From Leptospira sp. (GTDB lineage: Bacteria; Spirochaetota; Leptospiria; Leptospirales; Leptospiraceae), in NCBI GenBank assembly GCA_027531445.1, contig JAPZRK010000079.1, positions 1 to 44,105 of the forward strand: a stretch of 44,105 nt of DNA, read 5' to 3'. The notes under the pieces were generated by a model that ran no database searches, was not told the DNA's origin, and saw only the letters and a program-made list of their open reading frames with translations. The translations under genes and the position numbers were made by a program. This document shows positions 7,761-16,874 of this stretch, piece after piece; position 1 is the first letter of the stretch; each line of letters opens with the position of its first letter.

Positions 7761-9971
7761 ATGGCTCTAGATGTCAAAACAATCATAATTGTTCTCGTAT
7801 TTGCCACATTTACGACGGGGCTTGGGCTTTTGCTTATGGCGAAGGCTTTCCCAAATCGAAAGGGACTTCGAATTTGGGGGTATTCTAGTTTTTCCATGGC
7901 GGCAGGCTGGATTATCAACGGAGCTTTGCGTGGGGTTATCCCGGACATGGTATCGATTGTTCTTGGTAACTTACTCATCACCGGTTCACTTATGGTATGG
8001 ACGTATTTGTACTTTGAATTCCTAGAATTAAAAACACCCAAGAAGTCATTGGTAACTCTGCTCTCCCTCATGGGGCTCTTGCTTTATTATTATTATGTCT
8101 ATGAACCGAGCATACACCATCGCATTGTCGTACTCTCCTTTGTAAATGGATTTGTCATCGTGTTGATCGTTGCTGCACTTTTTAAAAAGAGAAGTGCAAA
8201 TCCCCTCATCTATAATTATAATCTCGCAACATTTTTTATCTGCGGCTTGGCAGTCTTTGTTCGTATGTTTTATTATCTCTATTTTTTTGATCCAAACGGA
8301 GTATCGGATAATCTGGATTTGATTGTCAATGGAACTACATATGTTGTGTATTTTCTTTCGATACTCATGGCGCCCTTTGGATTTTTACTCCTCAATGATG
8401 ACAGTTATATTCGAAATTTTGAGAAAGCAAAGGAGACCATACGAAAGCTCTCCATCGGCATCGAACAAAGTCCACTTTCGATTATGATTACCGATCTCAA
8501 GGGTGGGATCGAGTATATCAATCCTACATTTACCCAGATAACAGGTTATGGGTTTGACGAGGTCGAAGGTAAAAACCCCAGGATTTTAAAAACTGATCAT
8601 ACAAGTAAAGATGAGTTCAAACAGATCTGGGAAACAATTTTGTCTGGTAAAATGTGGAAGGGTACGTTTTTAAATAAAAAAAAATCTGGCGAACTCTATT
8701 GGGAGAGTGCGATCCTTTCACCCGTCAAAAACGAATCCGGCGAAATTTTGAGCATCATCGGAATCGCACAAGATATCACCAAACAAAAGAATACTGAAGA
8801 AAACTTAATCCTTGCCAAGGATGAGGCCGAAAAAGCAAACCAACTTAAGTCTCAATTTCTTGCCAATATGAGCCACGATATCCGGACACCGATGAATGCG
8901 GTCTTAGGTTTTAGTGAAATTCTCAAAGAAAAGATCGGGAATAATGAAGAAGCTGAAGAATATCTCGATGCAATCCAAAGAAGCGGTCGTACTCTTGTAG
9001 GTCTCATCAATGACATTTTAGATTTAGCTAAAATTGAGTCAGGATTATTAGAGATCCAAAAATCCAATACAAACATAATTGACATCGTAACTGAAATGAA
9101 ACATCTTTTTTCACTTCAGTTAAAAGAAAAGAGTTTAGTCATGGAAGTCAAATATCCACCTAACTTTCCGAATGTTGTTTTGGCAGACGAACTTCGGATT
9201 CGACAGGTCTTTCTCAATTTAATTGGCAATGCGATTAAGTTTACAGAAAAAGGTAAGATATCGGTCCAGCTTGAATCAACATACTTATCAGACAAAGTTG
9301 TCTCCTTAAAATTCATCATTGAGGACACTGGTATCGGTATATCGGAGGAAGACCAACAAAGGGTATTTTTGCCATTCATTCAAAAATATGGGCAAAAGCA
9401 AGCAAGATATGGCGGATCAGGACTCGGACTCAGCATCACACGCAAACTTCTAGAACTAATGGATGGCCAAATTTCGATTGAAAGCGAACTAAACAAAGGT
9501 TCTCGATTTTCAATCACATTAGAGCACGTGCAAGTCGTAAAAGATTCGATCTCTGCCACTCTCAAGGACTCCTCTGATGCTGACAAAGCATTGGTGGACT
9601 CACTTTCTAATTTTACTTTACTGTTAGTTGAAGATATACAAGAAAATCGAATGGTAGTTCGCGGTTTTCTAAAAAATTCAGGAATAAATATTATAGAAGC
9701 CGAAAATGGTCGGATCGCCTTACAGAAATTAAAAGAAAATCAAGTTGATCTGATTCTTATGGACATACAAATGCCAGAGATAAACGGCATTGATGCCTCA
9801 AAGTTGATCAAGGCAGACGAATCTCTCAAAAAAATACCTCTCATCTTTTTAACGGCAGATGCCATGCAAGAAGACATAGAAAAATATAGCAGTCTCTCAG
9901 AAGGTTATCTGACAAAACCTGTTTTAAAGGATCACCTTCTAACTACAATTCGATCCTATCTCGTAACTTGA
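7761..9971 (+). CDS. 7TM-PAS hybrid sensor histidine kinase
   Basis: Hybrid kinase of 736 residues. Seven hydrophobic segments occupy about residues 5-212. A PAS domain follows at about 228-345 (ITDLKGGIEYINPTFTQITG, then the PAC segment LSIIGIAQDITKQK). A short coiled helix leads to the phosphoacceptor FLANMSHDIRTPMN (His near 372), then the ATPase with NLIGNAIKFTEKG near 485, DTGIGI, and GGSGLGLS near 551. A C-terminal receiver domain (about 615-735) has an acidic pair VED, the phosphoacceptor in LILMDIQMPE near 666, LTAD, and the conserved lysine in LTKP. All catalytic positions look intact. It is the first gene of a tight operon, 10 bases before the phosphatase gene. The seven-helix region probably senses a membrane or envelope signal. 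Confidence 0.95.
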   Translation: MALDVKTIIIVLVFATFTTGLGLLLMAKAFPNRKGLRIWGYSSFSMAAGWIINGALRGVIPDMVSIVLGNLLITGSLMVWTYLYFEFLELKTPKKSLVTLLSLMGLLLYYYYVYEPSIHHRIVVLSFVNGFVIVLIVAALFKKRSANPLIYNYNLATFFICGLAVFVRMFYYLYFFDPNGVSDNLDLIVNGTTYVVYFLSILMAPFGFLLLNDDSYIRNFEKAKETIRKLSIGIEQSPLSIMITDLKGGIEYINPTFTQITGYGFDEVEGKNPRILKTDHTSKDEFKQIWETILSGKMWKGTFLNKKKSGELYWESAILSPVKNESGEILSIIGIAQDITKQKNTEENLILAKDEAEKANQLKSQFLANMSHDIRTPMNAVLGFSEILKEKIGNNEEAEEYLDAIQRSGRTLVGLINDILDLAKIESGLLEIQKSNTNIIDIVTEMKHLFSLQLKEKSLVMEVKYPPNFPNVVLADELRIRQVFLNLIGNAIKFTEKGKISVQLESTYLSDKVVSLKFIIEDTGIGISEEDQQRVFLPFIQKYGQKQARYGGSGLGLSITRKLLELMDGQISIESELNKGSRFSITLEHVQVVKDSISATLKDSSDADKALVDSLSNFTLLLVEDIQENRMVVRGFLKNSGINIIEAENGRIALQKLKENQVDLILMDIQMPEINGIDASKLIKADESLKKIPLIFLTADAMQEDIEKYSSLSEGYLTKPVLKDHLLTTIRSYLVT

Positions 9972-9981
9972 GTATTGATCA

Positions 9982-12564
9982 ATGAAAAGATGGATCTCGA
10001 TTTTAGTTTTCCTTTCTCTCTTTCATTGTGGAAAATATGAGCACATTCCAGTTTTCAAAATACAAAATGGATTTTTAGATCTATCAGCATGGAATCCAAA
10101 CAAAGTCAACGCATTAGAATTGAACGGGGATTGGCTATTTTATTGGGAAAAATTTGTATCACCGAACAATCAAACGATCAAATCAGATGCATTTATTCCG
10201 GTTCCTGGGGAATGGCAAAACTTTGGCTATCCCGTCTTTGGTTATGCTAGTTACCAGCTATTTATAAAACTTCCGAAAGACTCGCCAAGTCTTTCCTTAG
10301 ATTTAAAAAGTATTGCATGTTCTTATGAGCTTTACATCAACGGAGAGTTAGTTGCTCAGGAAGGCAAAGTTGGAAAATCTGAAACGGGATCCACTCCCCT
10401 TTTACGACATCGTATACTTAAGATCAAATCTGAACGTCTTCTTGAAGATGATAGCACATTAAATCTTATTTTTTATGTTTCCAATTTCCAATATTATCGA
10501 TCTGGTCTTTGGGATACAATCCGCTTGGGAACCACTGAGAGTATTGAAAAAGAACAAAAACAAAAATTTGTGTTAGATATTGTTGTACTTAGCTCCCTAT
10601 TCATAATGGGACTCTACCATTTAGGATTGTATTTGAATCGACGCAAAGATAAGTCACCACTCTATTTTGCATTGTTTTGTATTGTGGTGGGACTGAGAAC
10701 ATTTTCAATTAACGAACGTTTAATCCTCGAGACCTTTCCCGATATCCCATTTATTGTTGCCTTGAAATTGGAATACTTTGGTTATTATGCTTCCGGCTTT
10801 ATTTTTCTTAAATTTGTAGAATCCCTTTTTCCAATGGAAGTCTCAAAAAAGGTTTCAGTCATTCTATCGCTGTTTTTTATACCGCCCTGTTTACTAGTTA
10901 TTTTTACTCCAATGGGAGTTTTTGGTCAGGCAGTCATATTTGCCGAAATTGGGATCACGTTGGGAATTTTATATGTTTCCAAAATTCTAATTTTTGCAAT
11001 TCGAAACAAGCGTATGGGTGCGAGATTATTCCTTCTCGGATTTGTCATAATTGCAATTTCTGCAATTCATGATATTTTAAAAGGGGAGGCTATATTTTAT
11101 ACTCCCTATATCTTGGGTTACGGTCTACTAACATTCATTATATTCCAAGCCACGATCCTTTCAAGAAAGTTTGCCGCCGCGTTTACAAAATCTGAAGAAT
11201 TAACAAATGAGTTGAAAGTATTTTCAGAAAGATTAGAGGTCAAAGTTGAAGAACGAACTTTTGAGTTAAACGCAATTTTAGAAACAGTCCAAGAACTCAA
11301 AAACCAACAAGATGGGGATTACTTTCTAACCTCCCTTCTCCTTCGCCCCCTAAATTCAAATAAATCAAAAGGTGAATTGGTTAAGGTAGATTTCTTTTCC
11401 AGTCAAAAGAAAAAATTTCAATTCAAAGAATGGAAAGAAGAGATTGGTGGCGATCTTTGTATGGCAAACAATATCATCTTAAAAGACAGATCTTATACTG
11501 TATTTGTAAATGCTGATGCGATGGGTAAATCTTTACAAGGTGCCAGCGGTGCACTTGTTTTCGGAAGTGTTTTTGAGTCCATTATCAACCGCAATATCAT
11601 TGCACGCACCACTCGTCATCTATTTCCGGAAAAATGGATAAAAGATGCATTCGTAGAATTACATCATGTTTTTGAAACATTTGATGGTTCTATGTTAGTC
11701 TCTCTTGTCTTAGGACTCATCGATGATCAAAGTGGCCTACTCTATCTCATCAACGCCGACCATCCACCAGCCATACTCTTTCGTGATGGCAAAGCATCCT
11801 TTTTAAATATTCAAAAACCACTGAGAAAGCTTGGAACACTTGGAGCGAATGAAAAAATACGAATTTTTACATTTCAACTCAGCAGTAAAGATGTGATCAT
11901 CTTTGGATCTGATGGAAGAGATGATTTGTTGATAACAAATGAAGATGGGACCGAAATGGTCAACGAAAATGACTCCTTAATTTTAAACCACGTAGAACGG
12001 ACAAATGGAGATTTAGAAAGAATCTATTCAGAGCTATTATCTTTTGGAAAACAGTATGATGACATCACGTTTATCAAAGTTTCCTTTAATAATGGTGATG
12101 GTGAGTTGGCCAATGATGCTGAAGATCGTGAGGAGCCTAATCTAGAGTTTGCTCGGGAACTAATGAAGGAAGAAAAATGGTCAGATGCAATTTCCCAATT
12201 GGAAAGTTTAACAACTCAACACGGCAAATCAAAGGAAACAAACAAACTTTTATTCTATTCCTATCTTAGAAATCGGGATTTCCATCGAGCAAAAAGACTC
12301 ACTGATGAAATGTTGGACTCTTTCCAAGATGAAACAGAAGTTTTATTTCAAATCTCCTATCTATTTAAAAAAATTGGTGATTATAATCTAGCATGTGATC
12401 TCGGCGAACGAGTAAAGTTAAGAGAACCTGAGCATATTAGAAACTTGATCCTACTATCGGATCTTTACAATCTCCTCGGAAACGAAGCGCGTGCAAATCA
12501 GATCATCGATGAAGCTAAAAAAATTGAACCCAATCATCCGAATATAATCAAAAGGAAATATTAA
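9982..12564 (+). CDS. 7TMR-DISM-like sensor / SpoIIE phosphatase / TPR lipoprotein
   Basis: Protein of 860 residues with five regions. A lipoprotein-type signal peptide ends in LSLFHC (Cys16). A beta-rich extracellular domain (about 25-190; LNGDWLFYWEKF, VPGEWQNFG, YELYINGELV) resembles the carbohydrate-binding-like sensor of 7TMR-DISM receptors. A seven-helix membrane region spans about 195-390, then a coiled coil about 400-440. A PP2C/SpoIIE Ser/Thr phosphatase domain covers about 465-690, with metal-site segments EIGGDL, NADAMGK, NADHPP and GSDGRDD. The tail (about 715-860) contains TPR-like helices. SpoIIE phosphatases act on anti-anti-sigma type proteins. It lies between the hybrid kinase and the reductase in one operon. 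The combination with TPR repeats is unusual. Confidence 0.9.
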   Translation: MKRWISILVFLSLFHCGKYEHIPVFKIQNGFLDLSAWNPNKVNALELNGDWLFYWEKFVSPNNQTIKSDAFIPVPGEWQNFGYPVFGYASYQLFIKLPKDSPSLSLDLKSIACSYELYINGELVAQEGKVGKSETGSTPLLRHRILKIKSERLLEDDSTLNLIFYVSNFQYYRSGLWDTIRLGTTESIEKEQKQKFVLDIVVLSSLFIMGLYHLGLYLNRRKDKSPLYFALFCIVVGLRTFSINERLILETFPDIPFIVALKLEYFGYYASGFIFLKFVESLFPMEVSKKVSVILSLFFIPPCLLVIFTPMGVFGQAVIFAEIGITLGILYVSKILIFAIRNKRMGARLFLLGFVIIAISAIHDILKGEAIFYTPYILGYGLLTFIIFQATILSRKFAAAFTKSEELTNELKVFSERLEVKVEERTFELNAILETVQELKNQQDGDYFLTSLLLRPLNSNKSKGELVKVDFFSSQKKKFQFKEWKEEIGGDLCMANNIILKDRSYTVFVNADAMGKSLQGASGALVFGSVFESIINRNIIARTTRHLFPEKWIKDAFVELHHVFETFDGSMLVSLVLGLIDDQSGLLYLINADHPPAILFRDGKASFLNIQKPLRKLGTLGANEKIRIFTFQLSSKDVIIFGSDGRDDLLITNEDGTEMVNENDSLILNHVERTNGDLERIYSELLSFGKQYDDITFIKVSFNNGDGELANDAEDREEPNLEFARELMKEEKWSDAISQLESLTTQHGKSKETNKLLFYSYLRNRDFHRAKRLTDEMLDSFQDETEVLFQISYLFKKIGDYNLACDLGERVKLREPEHIRNLILLSDLYNLLGNEARANQIIDEAKKIEPNHPNIIKRKY

Positions 12565-12569
12565 CGATT

Positions 12570-13781
12570 ATGAAAAAAAAATACGATGTCATACTTTATG
12601 GTGCGTCTGGATTTACAGGCAAACAAACTGTTGCTTATTTTTTAAAAACTGCACCCGCATCCTTAAAATGGGCGATCGCTGGTCGTAATCAAGAAAAACT
12701 ATCGCTCGTATTGCGAGACTTAAATATAGAGCCAAATCGCATTGATATCATTGTCGCTGATAGCCAAGATTCAGTGGCAATTGATAACATGGTAAGATCC
12801 ACAAAGGTGATTCTCTCAACTGCAGGCCCCTATCGTCTCTATGGTGAAAACATCATCGCATCCTCGGCAAAACACGGTGTTGATTATGTGGATATAACAG
12901 GAGAGACAGCATTCATCCGCTCCATGATGGATAAGTATGAAGCAATGGCAAAAAAATCGGGAGCAAAGATCATTCCATTTTGCGGATTTGATTCCATACC
13001 CTCTGACATCGGAGTGTTTGCCCTATGCAATCACATCCAAAAAAAGTTTTTTAGCCTCACAGATTCCGTCAAAGGTGCCTTCACCATTAAAGGTGGGTTA
13101 AACGGTGGGACACTTCATTCGATGATCACAATGATGGAAACTGGGGATTGGGAGAAAATGAAAGATCCGACTTTACTTAATTCAGGACTTCTGGAAGGAG
13201 TTAACTTTTTAGATGATACTTTTGATATTCACCTAGATAAATCTTTGAATCGATGGTTGGCTCCCTTTGTTATGGGTATCATCAATACTCGAGTGGTCAA
13301 TCGAAGTGCCGCACTTTTTTTTAAATCTAAAAAGCCCTATGGTCCAAATTTTTCCTATTCCGAATATCATAACTTAGGTGATTGGTGGAACCCAATCTCC
13401 GCATTTGTAATGGCAAAAATACAATCAGGTTTCAATTCTTTCAGCCAATCTCCCTTTGTCCGATCCATGATGCAAAAATTTGGACCCGCACCAAGTGAAG
13501 GTCCAAGCGAAATAACTATGAATTCTGGTTTTTTTCGCCTGGAGATGATTGGAAATGCTGTGGGTGGCCAACGGGCTACGCTTACCATTTCCGAAAATGG
13601 CGACCCTGGTAATCGAGCGACGGTAAAATTTGTATGCGAATCTGCACTAGCGCTCGCCCTTGAAAGAGACAAACTACCAGGTGGAAAGGGATTGTCTGGT
13701 TTTTTAACGCCCGCAACAGGACTCGGTCAAGTGCTAATTGAACGACTGATAGTCGCAGGCGTAAAATTTGATTACAATTAA
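12570..13781 (+). CDS. Saccharopine dehydrogenase-like / trans-acting enoyl reductase family protein
   Basis: NAD(P)-binding oxidoreductase of 403 residues. The N terminus KYDVILYGASGFTGKQTVAY is a Rossmann fold with G-A-S-G-F-T-G, followed by AGRNQEKL, typical of the saccharopine dehydrogenase-like family that includes the mycobacterial trans-acting enoyl reductases. GFDSIPSDIGVFAL and the C-terminal GLSGFLTPATGLGQVL are also family-typical. The substrate cannot be read from the sequence; lipid or polyketide reduction is possible, lysine metabolism unlikely. The start is supported by AAAGGAA inside the end of the preceding gene. It is the last gene of the operon beginning at 7761, and its presence with two signalling genes is unexplained. 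Confidence 0.88.
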   Translation: MKKKYDVILYGASGFTGKQTVAYFLKTAPASLKWAIAGRNQEKLSLVLRDLNIEPNRIDIIVADSQDSVAIDNMVRSTKVILSTAGPYRLYGENIIASSAKHGVDYVDITGETAFIRSMMDKYEAMAKKSGAKIIPFCGFDSIPSDIGVFALCNHIQKKFFSLTDSVKGAFTIKGGLNGGTLHSMITMMETGDWEKMKDPTLLNSGLLEGVNFLDDTFDIHLDKSLNRWLAPFVMGIINTRVVNRSAALFFKSKKPYGPNFSYSEYHNLGDWWNPISAFVMAKIQSGFNSFSQSPFVRSMMQKFGPAPSEGPSEITMNSGFFRLEMIGNAVGGQRATLTISENGDPGNRATVKFVCESALALALERDKLPGGKGLSGFLTPATGLGQVLIERLIVAGVKFDYN

Positions 13782-13790
13782 GTCGGGTAC

Positions 13791-14972
13791 TTAATGTATC
13801 GGATGTCCATTTGAACTTTTGGATAGGGACATGCCACGAATCATTTCTCGGTGATGTGATGCGATTTCAACAAATTCAGCCCCTATGTGAAACTTGTTGG
13901 CATCAAACTTTTCCTTTCGGACAATTTTTATTTTTGCATCAATGTGAGATCCTGATACATCATCTTTTAACCTAACATCCAATATATCATGCAGTTCGAC
14001 ATGTTCTTCGGTTTCAAAGGCAATGCCTGAGATTGATAGATTTTTAGAGATCGTCTTAAAAGATTTATCAGGCTGTAAACAAGAAAGTTCCAGATTTGCA
14101 ACAAATCGTAAACTTCCTCGTTTGTCCGATGAATAAGATACGATTTTATTTTTGCCTGAATATTTTGCATTGTATAAGGCTCGATCCGCATAATCATACA
14201 TTTGATTGACAGAATTCGCTTTATCTGGATAAGAAACGATGCCACCACTGATAGTAATGGATCCTCCTTCATATTCAATGGTTCGACATGCATCTAAGAG
14301 TTTATTTGCCGCAATCAATGCTTTTGATTCATCTGTATGAGGCAATATGATCGCAAATTCCTCGCCACCAATTCTACATGCTGTGTCTTCTATACGTGTG
14401 TTGGCACTAATTTGATTTGCAACCCGAACAAGTATTTCATCTCCTTTTGGATGACCGTACGTATCGTTGATTTTTTTAAAATTGTCTATATCAATGATTA
14501 GTAAGGAAAGATCCTGTTTGTATCTGAGTGCTTGTTTGAATTCCCTTTGCAGGCAGTTTTGAAAGTGCCTACGGTTGTACAACTTTGTTAGTTCATCGAT
14601 AAGAACCAATTTTTCCGTTTCGGCAAATAAACGGATTTCGATCAATTTGGGATTGATCAATTTTTTATTGACATTGATAAAATAATCCAGCATCGCCACT
14701 CGAAATCCAACGTCACGTTTGAGAAGCGAAGTCAGTTGTCTCTTGTATTCGATGATCTCCTCCCACACCGATGCAGCTTCTTCCTCTGGAAATTCCATGG
14801 AAGTAAATACCCGAAGGAGTGCCGAATGCACATTTGCGTCTTTATACCCAGGATGAATGACTTTGAGTTTATCAAGAAGGAATTCTTCATTGGCCGCATC
14901 TTCATCCAAGATTTCCATGATCTTTTGATCCAAGTGGTAGCTAGTTGTACGGGATGCAGATTCAATCAACAT
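13791..14972 (-). CDS. Diguanylate cyclase with C-terminal PilZ domain
   Basis: Protein of 393 residues that should make c-di-GMP from two GTP and also bind it. Residues 1-125 are helical with no recognised domain or membrane segment. The GGDEF domain (about 125-280) starts with DELTKLYNRRHF and has an intact active site CRIGGEEF near 200. An inhibitory I-site R-x-x-D (RIED) sits at the standard distance upstream. Residues about 283-393 form a PilZ domain with R-x-x-x-R (RGSLR) and N-L-S-I-S-G, both c-di-GMP contacts. Product inhibition and local sensing are therefore both possible. The gene is convergent with the reductase gene (9 bases between stops) and divergent from 15132. Confidence 0.93.
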   Translation of the reverse strand: MLIESASRTTSYHLDQKIMEILDEDAANEEFLLDKLKVIHPGYKDANVHSALLRVFTSMEFPEEEAASVWEEIIEYKRQLTSLLKRDVGFRVAMLDYFINVNKKLINPKLIEIRLFAETEKLVLIDELTKLYNRRHFQNCLQREFKQALRYKQDLSLLIIDIDNFKKINDTYGHPKGDEILVRVANQISANTRIEDTACRIGGEEFAIILPHTDESKALIAANKLLDACRTIEYEGGSITISGGIVSYPDKANSVNQMYDYADRALYNAKYSGKNKIVSYSSDKRGSLRFVANLELSCLQPDKSFKTISKNLSISGIAFETEEHVELHDILDVRLKDDVSGSHIDAKIKIVRKEKFDANKFHIGAEFVEIASHHREMIRGMSLSKSSNGHPIH

Positions 14973-15019
14973 GTGGGTGACCTCGTGAAATACGAAAATC
15001 TTCTTTATGTCATATAGAA

Positions 15020-15071
15020 GAACATAGCACTGTATGTAAACCCAAGTTTCTATGTTGAAACTATGTTCAGC
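15020..15071. promoter_or_regulatory. Repeated CTATGTTS sites between divergent genes
   Basis: The divergent intergenic region (14973-15131) holds GAACATAG (15020-15027), which is the exact reverse complement of CTATGTTC (15061-15068). A near copy, CTATGTTG (15050-15057), sits immediately upstream and forms an 11-base tandem repeat with it. This spacing suggests binding sites for a regulator of one or both flanking genes. Confidence 0.3.
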
Positions 15072-15131
15072 ATGTCCTAGTTGCTACTTTAATATGTCTA
15101 ATAAGAGAAGCATCAAAAGGGAAAATCAACG

Positions 15132-15437
15132 ATGAGTCTTTCCAAATCATTAAAAGAAAAAATAGCAAGTTTGAGTAGCGATGATATTGATCGATGCATT
15201 CGTATGGGTTGGGAAGATAGAACCACATTTGAATCAATCAATCACCAATTCCAAATCAGTCCTAACGAATTCGTAAAAGTGATGCGGCATTTTTTAGACA
15301 AACCTACATTCAAACGATGGAGACGAAGGGTAACAACTCAAGGTCACTTAAAGAACGAAGGAGATCGCGGATTTAAAATTTCTCGATTTAAGTGCTCAAG
15401 ACAGTCCGTGGATGGCATCACTAAAGGTTGGAAATAA
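15132..15437 (+). CDS. TIGR03643 / DUF2805 family protein
   Basis: Small protein of 101 residues matching the DUF2805 (TIGR03643) family as I know it. It has SSDDIDRCIRMGWEDRTTFE, then FVKVMRHFLDKPTFKRWRRR, a basic C-terminal half and the expected length. The function is unknown; the basic W-R-R-R segment could bind nucleic acid, but that is speculation. The start has a strong AAAGGGAA site 8 bases upstream. Its last 17 bases overlap the end of the convergent Lnt-like gene. It is divergent from the diguanylate cyclase. Confidence 0.85.
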   Translation: MSLSKSLKEKIASLSSDDIDRCIRMGWEDRTTFESINHQFQISPNEFVKVMRHFLDKPTFKRWRRRVTTQGHLKNEGDRGFKISRFKCSRQSVDGITKGWK

Positions 15438-16872
15438 ATTTCTTTAAAAGGGAAAATATATATTTTCCGCCTAACATGATAAAGTAAATAAATCCAAAGC
15501 TTACCACCCAGTTTCCGAAACTTTTATATACAGTAGGAATCTGTTCGGATGGAACCGTGGCTACTAAAACTCCGTCACTATTTTCATCATACATCAAGGT
15601 TCCTTTAGCTCGACCATAAGGATCATAAATTCCGGAAAGTGCTCCTCTCGTAGAACGAACAATAGATGATCCATTTTCAATGCCACGTAAAGCGGCCATT
15701 TCTGTATGAAAAGGATCTATCCCCTTCCAATCTGATGCCGGAATCAAGGTTAGACCAGAACCAAGCTCCATATGTTTTTTTGTAAGAGACAGACTATCAA
15801 AATCATAACAAATTGCAATGGACATAAGTCCCCATTCCGTCGGAATCACTCGGACATCGGAAGGTTGATAGTAAATCGGTTCTCCAGGTGGGATAAACTG
15901 CTTATGATAAATCTGACGAGTTTCTCCATTCTTACCAATCCACTGGATTTTATTTTCTACAAAAAAGATATCGTCCTTTTCTGGCACAATTAAGGCCGCA
16001 ATGATCTCAATCTGATTCTCTTTTGCAATTTTTGATATGCTTTCAAGAAAAGAAGTTTGCATTGTTTTGGAAACGAGAATCGCCCCTTCATTCCAAACTA
16101 TAATCTTTGCTCCTTCCCTAGCCGCTTGTAAAGTTCTTTGCATCACGATCTCTGTATTCAATTCATTTTCTTTTGGATCATTCCAAATCGCCTGAATTGA
16201 TTTATGTGAAGTTATGGTTGCAACTTTTACTTGTGTCCCTTGGATAGGAATTGTTAGGCGTATGGTTCCATAAAATAGCAATATTATCAAAATACTCAAA
16301 AAGAAGATCGACATTGCCATTGTCTGTTTATGGATCCTCTTTTCTGTATCCAGTTCATTTACAAGCTCCTCCGCCATAGCATTGAACCAGTAGATTAAAA
16401 AGCTGATACCCGTAGCTCCAAAGATGGAAGCTGATTGCAAAAGAATTATATTGTGTAATTGGCTGTTTGCCAACATTCCCCATACACCTAATTCTGAATA
16501 GTTGGCACCTATCCATTCCATGATCGTAAAAGAGAAAGCAAAGGTAAAAATAGAAATGGATAGACTTTTATACTTTTTTCGAATTTGATTCCAAAACCAT
16601 AAAATACATGTAAAAACTATACCGCCTTGAATCCCTGAAATAAGTGCGATTATTAAATGTAATGGTTCCGAAACAATGCGCATCGTTGAAAAAATCTGTA
16701 TCAAAATGAGGCACGCGAGCAAAATCCAAATAGAATGACCGATTCTCACATATCTCATAAATGGAATAAGTGCAAACCAGGCAAAGATCGGAATATTCCA
16801 ATTCATTCCCGTAAAACCAAGGAGAACCCCACCTAGCGATAGTAAAAACCATTTGTTTGATAAAAGTTTCAT
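15421..16872 (-). CDS. Lnt-like membrane nitrilase-superfamily protein
   Basis: Protein of 483 residues built like apolipoprotein N-acyltransferase: about six membrane helices in the first 190 residues, a carbon-nitrogen hydrolase domain (about 210-450), and a C-terminal helix. The nitrilase triad is visible as Glu in VWNEGAIL near 255, Lys in YHKQFIPPGE near 322, and Cys in AICYDFDSL near 354. The family N-acylates the N-terminal cysteine of lipoproteins. Its active-site segments differ from the canonical Lnt ones, so this may be a paralogue with another acyl acceptor rather than the housekeeping enzyme. Its AAGGAA site lies in the last codons of the TetR gene, so the two are translationally coupled. 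Confidence 0.8.
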   Translation of the reverse strand: MKLLSNKWFLLSLGGVLLGFTGMNWNIPIFAWFALIPFMRYVRIGHSIWILLACLILIQIFSTMRIVSEPLHLIIALISGIQGGIVFTCILWFWNQIRKKYKSLSISIFTFAFSFTIMEWIGANYSELGVWGMLANSQLHNIILLQSASIFGATGISFLIYWFNAMAEELVNELDTEKRIHKQTMAMSIFFLSILIILLFYGTIRLTIPIQGTQVKVATITSHKSIQAIWNDPKENELNTEIVMQRTLQAAREGAKIIVWNEGAILVSKTMQTSFLESISKIAKENQIEIIAALIVPEKDDIFFVENKIQWIGKNGETRQIYHKQFIPPGEPIYYQPSDVRVIPTEWGLMSIAICYDFDSLSLTKKHMELGSGLTLIPASDWKGIDPFHTEMAALRGIENGSSIVRSTRGALSGIYDPYGRAKGTLMYDENSDGVLVATVPSEQIPTVYKSFGNWVVSFGFIYFIMLGGKYIFSLLKKFISNL

Positions 16873-16874
16873 AG

